Shown here piece after piece: positions 59,195 to 64,000 of a stretch of 64,000 nt of DNA. Within the stretch, counting starts at the first letter, position 1. Each line of letters opens with the position of its first letter. The notes under the pieces are model-generated. The model was not told the DNA's origin and ran no database searches. It was given only the letters and a program-made list of their open reading frames with translations. Source of the DNA: Parvibaculum sp. (GTDB lineage: Bacteria; Pseudomonadota; Alphaproteobacteria; Parvibaculales; Parvibaculaceae); NCBI RefSeq assembly GCF_030651915.1, contig NZ_JAUSBV010000005.1:248001-312000 (forward strand), given 5' to 3'. Made by a program: the position numbers and the translations under genes.

Positions 59195-62100
59195 ATGAAA
59201 AAGACCGACATGGCCATTATCGGCATGGCTTGTCGGTTCCCCGGCGGCTGCAATACGCCCGAGGCGTATTGGGATCTGCTTGCCGGGGGGCGCAACGTCG
59301 TCACCGAAGTTCCCACCGACCGCTGGAACCATTCGCTTTTCAAGCACCCGAACCGGAAGGCGCCAGGGCGAAGCTACACTTTCGCCGCCGGGACATTGGG
59401 CGACATCCGGGGCTTTGACGCCGCTTTCTTCGGGATATCGGCACGCGAAGCCAACATGATGGACCCGCAGCAACGGATGCTGCTGGAGATGGGGTGGGAA
59501 GCGCTCGAATCCGGCGGACAGATTCCCGGCCATCACGTCGGACAAAACTGCGCCGTTTATGTCGGCATCTCATCCACCGAATACGGATCGAGCCAGCAGA
59601 GCAACGCAGACGGCATCAACGCCTATACAATGCTCGGCTCGACGCTTTCGATTGCCGCCAACAGGCTCTCCTACCAGTTCGACCTGCGCGGCCCGAGCAT
59701 GGCGATCGACACGGCCTGTTCGTCGTCGCTCGTCGCGCTCGACGAAGCGCTCAATGCACTTCGTGCCGGACGCTGCGACATGGCGCTGGTCGGCGGCATC
59801 AGCCTGCTTCTCAGCCCCCTGCCCTTTATCGGCTTTTCAAAAGCGACGATGCTTTCGACATACGGGTTGTGCCGGGCCTTCGGCGAGAACCCGGGCGGAT
59901 ATGTCCGCGGCGAAGGAGGCGGCGTCGTCGTCATCAAACCCTTGGCCGATGCGCTTCGCGACGGCGATCCGATACAGGCGATCATCGAAGGATCCGGTGT
60001 CAACACGGACGGGCATACAAACGGCATCGCCCTTCCCTCGCACGAGACGCAGCGCCTGCTCATCGAACAAACGATGGCCAAATTCGAAATCGATCCGGCC
60101 GAGATCGACTTCTTCGAAGCGCACGGCACCGGCACGATCGTCGGCGATCCCGCGGAAAGCCGGGCGATCGGCGAAGCGATCGGCCAGAAGCGCCGATCCG
60201 GCGACGGGCCCCTTCCGATCGGATCGGCGAAAACAAATATCGGTCACCTGGAGCCGGCATCGGGCATGGCCGGTCTCATCAAGACGATCATGGCGATCCG
60301 GCATTGTGCCATACCTCAGTCGCTGCATTCGCAGACGCTGAACCCCGATATCGATTTCGAGGGACTTCGCATCGCGCCGGTGCAGAAGCTGACGCCGATC
60401 GATGCGACCGGGCGCCCGATCCGCGCCGGCGTCAATTCGTTCGGATTTGGCGGTGCGAATGCGACGGTGTTGTTGCGCGAGCATGTCGCTCAGTTCCCGG
60501 CGGCACGCGATGTTTCGCCGACGCCGCCACCACTTGTGCTGTCCGCCAAATCGCCGGTGGCGCTGCGGGCGATGGCACGTAACTGGGCGGAATTCCTGCG
60601 GCCGCGCGACAAGGACGACTACTACGACGCCGCGTTCACCGCGGCTTTCCGGCGCACGCGCCATCCGAGCCGCGCCATCATTCGCGGCGATACAGTCGGC
60701 GAAATCGTCGAGCACCTTGCCGCGTTTGCCGACGAGGCCGACGGCGCTGTCATTTCAAACGAAGCGGCCGTTTCAGATGCAAAGGTCGGCTTCGTCTTCA
60801 ACGGCAATGGTGCGCAATGGCCGGGCATGGGCCAGCGGCTCTATGCCGAGAGCGAGACTTTCCGCCGCGAGGTCGATGCCATCGACGCGTTGATCGTCAA
60901 AATCGCCGGATGGTCCCTTGTCGAAACCTTGCATGCCGAGGACGCCGAGCAACGCCTTGGACGAACTGAAGTGGCACAGCCTGCATTGCTTGCGATCCAG
61001 ATCGGCCTTTGGCGCTGTCTGCAGGAAGCAGGGCTGATGCCCGACGCCGTTGCCGGGCACAGCGTCGGCGAGGTTGCCGCCGCATATGTTTCCGGCGCGC
61101 TGGATCTCGACCAGGCCGTTCGGCTGGTCGTTGCCCGATCCGAGGCGCAAGGCCACACGCGCGGTCAGGGCCGCATGGCAGCGGCCGGGATTTCGCCGGA
61201 ACGGGCGCTGAAGATCGAGAAGGAATTCGGTGGCAAGATCGAACTTGCCGCAATCAACACGTCAACCTCCGTCACACTTGCAGGCGACGAGCAAGCGCTG
61301 ATCGAACTCGGAGACAAGCTGACGGCGGAGAAGATTTTCTTCCGTCTCCTCGATCTCGACTATGCCTTTCACAGCCGCATGCTCGATCCCGTGCAAAGCC
61401 ATTTCCTGAAACAGATCGGCTCGGTTGCGCCGGCTGCAACGAGCGTTCCCTACTATTCGACAGTGCTCGGCGCCGAAACGCCGGGCGCGGCGCTCGACAC
61501 CGAGTATTGGTGGAGCAATATGCGCATGCCGGTGCGCTTTCTCGACGCAATCGGCGCCATGATTGCGAACGGCGTCGAAGTGCTGGTCGAAATCGGGCCG
61601 CATAGCGTTCTTCAACCTTATCTGCGCCAGATTCTGCGTGAAAAAGGCAAGGCCGGTGCTCCCATCGCCAGCATGACGCGCAGCGCGCACGGTGCGCCGA
61701 TGCTTCATCAAGTCGTCGATGCGGCGTTCTGCGCCGGCGCCGAGCTCGCGTTTGGCCGGTCATTTCCCGCGCCGGGCCGTTGCGTCGAACTTCCGGGATA
61801 CCCGTGGCAACACGAAAGCCACTGGGTGCCGATAACGCCCGACGCCGACGGGCGCATGTATACATCCAATGACGGGCCGTTTCTGGGCAACCGGCCGCAA
61901 CGCGGCCACGCGTTCTGGGAAACACAGATCGACGCAGAGTTGTTCCCGTTCCTCGCCGATCACAATGTCGGCGGTTCGATCGTGTTTCCGGCGGCAGGGT
62001 ATGTTGAGTGCGTTCTTGAAGCTTCGGTCGCGCTGTTCGGCGGCGAGCGCCACTGCGTCGAGATGCTGGAGATTCGTCGTCCGATCGTGCTCACGCGTGG

Positions 62101-64000
62101 ACAAATACTCAGCTTCCGGTTCATTTATGACGCCGACGACAAGGCATTCCGTATCGAGACGCGGAAGCGCACAAGCGAAGACCCATGGGCGCTGAATGCG
62201 GTCGGCCGATTGACCGAACACCTGGCCGGCGATGACGACACACCGACCCTGCCTCGCGATTTGGCATCGTCCAGCCGGATTTCGCACAACGAACATTACC
62301 GGATTGCCGCTGCGCTGGGCCTCAATTACGGGCCTGCCTTCCAGACGGTCGAGTCGGTGCTTGTGGCAGGAGACAGCGCGGTTGCCGAATTGCGGTCGCC
62401 GGACGCCGTTGTCGGGATGCTCGATACGTTCGTCCTCCATCCGAGCCTCCTCGATGGCTGTCTGCAGACACTGTTTTCGATCCTCTTCGAGGCCGGCGTC
62501 AAGGAGACCAATGCCTACCTGCCCTATCAGTTCAACGGCATCAAGGTGTTTCGGCCACATGCTCTCGCCGTTCGCTGCCATACGAAGCTCCGATCGCGCA
62601 GCGAAAAGTCACTCGTTGCCGATTTCGCGTTATTCGACGCCGAGAATAACTGTGTCGCCGAGGTGACCGGGCTGCGTTTTCTGCGAGCCGAGCTCCAGAA
62701 CGCCAGTGCCGGCACGCGGCGCTTCCGGTTCGAAACGCTTCCGCTCGATTATGTTTCCGCCGAATGCGAAACACCTGACGCAGCGACGCTCGCCGCCGCG
62801 CTGGGCTTTGTCGAACGGAACGCCGCCCTCTCCGACCACGGGCCCGATCTTGACGCTATTGCGCGCGACCTGCTGCCGCACAACGACGCCGAACAGCACG
62901 CTCTCAGCAACGGTGCAAACGGACATCCCAATCCGGTGACGCTACCGTCGCCGGTGAATGGCACCGCCTATCGCCAATTGCACCGCATCGAAGCGCTACC
63001 GGGTGAAAACGGTCTGCGAATGTGGCAGGAAGCCTTGGCGCGCCATCCGGCCTATCTGGCCGAACTCAACGCCCTGATGTGCTGCAATGGCGAACAGAAG
63101 CCGAGCGCGACCAGCCGCGATCATTTGTTTGAAGGCTCGCCAAGTTTCGCACCAGCGCGTGCCTTGCTGGCAGAAGCGCTGGTCAAGATTGCGTCGCTTT
63201 GGCCCGTCAACCGGCGTCTTCGTATTCTGGAAGTCGGAACGGCCATCGGACTGGTGCGTGACGCCGCATCGATCTCCGCTACAGGCGCTGTCGATTTCAC
63301 GGTCATTTCGGGCGACGAAACAAAGCTTTCCACTCTTGAAATGGACATCGACGCCCCGAACGTTCGGTTTCTCCACGCCGATCCAGCAGGGCTTTTGTCC
63401 GAAAGCGACATCAAGAAGCTCGGCGAATTTGACGTTGTCGTCTGTCCACTGCCGTCAGCCTCCGGCGGTATGACGCCGGCGCTTCGAGGGAATGTCAGCG
63501 AGTTGGTCGCGGCGGGTGGATTGCTGCTTCTGTCCGAACCCAAGCCCTCGGCGTGGATCAATGCCGTTGTCACGGCAGCAGGCCCAGATGTCGGCGTCGA
63601 CATGCAGGAAGGCCGTATGGACGTCGAGGGCCTTGTCCGCTTTTTCGCGGCCGATGGGTTCTGTAATATTCAAACCGCCAATGCAGGCAGCGCGACAGTC
63701 TTTATCGCCGATGCACCACGGCCCGGTGACTTCAGAACCGCCCCGGCCCGAGCCAACATTGACGTCGCGGGATCGGGGTGGCTGGTTGTCTATGATCCAT
63801 CCAAGGCCGAGGCGAACAGCGCGCGTGCACTGTGCGACGAGCTGGAGCGGGCCGGCGCCGTCGCGATCCAGGCGCATGCTGGCCATAACCCCGGGCAGGA
63901 CGACGACGCGCTGCCGCTCGATCCGGATGTGGAAATGCAGTGGCTCGAAACCTATCAAGCCATGGCCGGAACCGGCATCGATCTTGGGGGCGTCGTCCTT
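59195..64000 (+). CDS. Type I polyketide synthase (KS-AT-DH-degenerate MT), 3' end outside window
   Basis: At least 1602 residues of a modular or iterative polyketide synthase. KS (residues 5-425) has active Cys175 in DTACSSSLVAL and the histidines EAHGTGT and NIGHLEP. AT (about 530-830) has Ser623 in GHSVGEVAAAY; the specificity box YAFHS points to malonyl-CoA. DH (about 885-1170) has His923 in HNVGGSIVFP and Asp1087 in HPSLLDGCLQ. A region around residue 1346 reads ILEVGTAIG, a methyltransferase-like fold with an impaired SAM motif, preceded by ARHPAYLAELNAL. KR, ER or ACP domains would follow beyond the window. There is no loading ACP before the KS. The ATG at 59195 begins MKKTDMAIIGMACRFPGG, the canonical KS start. 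Confidence 0.95.
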   Translation, partial: MKKTDMAIIGMACRFPGGCNTPEAYWDLLAGGRNVVTEVPTDRWNHSLFKHPNRKAPGRSYTFAAGTLGDIRGFDAAFFGISAREANMMDPQQRMLLEMGWEALESGGQIPGHHVGQNCAVYVGISSTEYGSSQQSNADGINAYTMLGSTLSIAANRLSYQFDLRGPSMAIDTACSSSLVALDEALNALRAGRCDMALVGGISLLLSPLPFIGFSKATMLSTYGLCRAFGENPGGYVRGEGGGVVVIKPLADALRDGDPIQAIIEGSGVNTDGHTNGIALPSHETQRLLIEQTMAKFEIDPAEIDFFEAHGTGTIVGDPAESRAIGEAIGQKRRSGDGPLPIGSAKTNIGHLEPASGMAGLIKTIMAIRHCAIPQSLHSQTLNPDIDFEGLRIAPVQKLTPIDATGRPIRAGVNSFGFGGANATVLLREHVAQFPAARDVSPTPPPLVLSAKSPVALRAMARNWAEFLRPRDKDDYYDAAFTAAFRRTRHPSRAIIRGDTVGEIVEHLAAFADEADGAVISNEAAVSDAKVGFVFNGNGAQWPGMGQRLYAESETFRREVDAIDALIVKIAGWSLVETLHAEDAEQRLGRTEVAQPALLAIQIGLWRCLQEAGLMPDAVAGHSVGEVAAAYVSGALDLDQAVRLVVARSEAQGHTRGQGRMAAAGISPERALKIEKEFGGKIELAAINTSTSVTLAGDEQALIELGDKLTAEKIFFRLLDLDYAFHSRMLDPVQSHFLKQIGSVAPAATSVPYYSTVLGAETPGAALDTEYWWSNMRMPVRFLDAIGAMIANGVEVLVEIGPHSVLQPYLRQILREKGKAGAPIASMTRSAHGAPMLHQVVDAAFCAGAELAFGRSFPAPGRCVELPGYPWQHESHWVPITPDADGRMYTSNDGPFLGNRPQRGHAFWETQIDAELFPFLADHNVGGSIVFPAAGYVECVLEASVALFGGERHCVEMLEIRRPIVLTRGQILSFRFIYDADDKAFRIETRKRTSEDPWALNAVGRLTEHLAGDDDTPTLPRDLASSSRISHNEHYRIAAALGLNYGPAFQTVESVLVAGDSAVAELRSPDAVVGMLDTFVLHPSLLDGCLQTLFSILFEAGVKETNAYLPYQFNGIKVFRPHALAVRCHTKLRSRSEKSLVADFALFDAENNCVAEVTGLRFLRAELQNASAGTRRFRFETLPLDYVSAECETPDAATLAAALGFVERNAALSDHGPDLDAIARDLLPHNDAEQHALSNGANGHPNPVTLPSPVNGTAYRQLHRIEALPGENGLRMWQEALARHPAYLAELNALMCCNGEQKPSATSRDHLFEGSPSFAPARALLAEALVKIASLWPVNRRLRILEVGTAIGLVRDAASISATGAVDFTVISGDETKLSTLEMDIDAPNVRFLHADPAGLLSESDIKKLGEFDVVVCPLPSASGGMTPALRGNVSELVAAGGLLLLSEPKPSAWINAVVTAAGPDVGVDMQEGRMDVEGLVRFFAADGFCNIQTANAGSATVFIADAPRPGDFRTAPARANIDVAGSGWLVVYDPSKAEANSARALCDELERAGAVAIQAHAGHNPGQDDDALPLDPDVEMQWLETYQAMAGTGIDLGGVVL

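Noticed and set aside
59494-60582. 362-codon frame inside the PKS
   Set aside because: Shifted frame within the KS domain; the PKS frame has all KS catalytic motifs.

Overview
The window reads as the chromosome of a GC-rich alphaproteobacterium with a strong acyl-CoA and lipid catabolic profile: a FadE-type acyl-CoA dehydrogenase, three further acyl-CoA dehydrogenases, a crotonase, an SDR of the 3-hydroxyacyl-CoA dehydrogenase type, a Baeyer-Villiger-type monooxygenase, and the start of a type I polyketide synthase. A Parvibaculum-like lineage would fit, but that is an inference from gene content. No rRNA, tRNA or CRISPR array was seen.

Layout. 1-7.1 kb: the partial end of a dicarboxylate/amino-acid symporter, an MscS channel, a FadE-type dehydrogenase and an SLC13 permease with RCK_C domains. 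7.1-8.8 kb: an ABC-2 exporter pair. 8.9-11.4 kb: a compact ArsR / SRPBCC / DUF1428 / DUF899 / VOC group behind a palindromic operator that contains the ArsR start codon. 11.5-16.7 kb: an FMO/BVMO, a GPH-type MFS carrier, a GST and a CNT nucleoside carrier. 16.9-25.0 kb: acyl-CoA catabolism with an inserted sensor kinase. 25.3-30.9 kb: cobT, small housekeeping genes, a DUF4239 protein, a TraB-like membrane protein and a SUMT.

31.0-52.6 kb is the most interesting part: a nitrate-respiration genomic island. It is bounded by an exact 17-bp direct repeat (31046-31062 and 52607-52623). It has an integrase N-terminal fragment and three 10-bp-phased repeats at its right edge, plus remnants of an IS6-family element. 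The insertion sits at the 5' end of a chromosomal aspartic-protease gene. The cargo is a nine-gene operon, narK(fused)-narG-narH-narJ-narI-ppiC-hemerythrin-carbonic anhydrase-like-mobA, together with a porin, a divergent Crp/Fnr regulator, moaA, nnrS and a moeA-moaC-moaB-moaE group. FNR-type boxes lie upstream of the regulator/narK, of moaA and perhaps of nnrS. Part of the island is decaying: moaC has lost its catalytic core by an in-frame deletion, moaE lacks its N-terminal half, and the integrase and the IS transposase are fragments. The carbonic-anhydrase-like protein has lost the catalytic Asp-Arg dyad of its family.

52.6-58.9 kb returns to chromosomal genes: aspartic protease, phosphomannomutase/phosphoglucomutase, a lipoprotein, an alpha/beta hydrolase, a TauE/SafE permease and DusA. 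From 59.2 kb to the window end runs a large type I PKS with KS, AT and DH domains and a degenerate methyltransferase-like region; its 3' end lies outside the window.

Many start codons were re-chosen from Shine-Dalgarno spacing. Family assignments come from motif recognition by eye, not from database searches.
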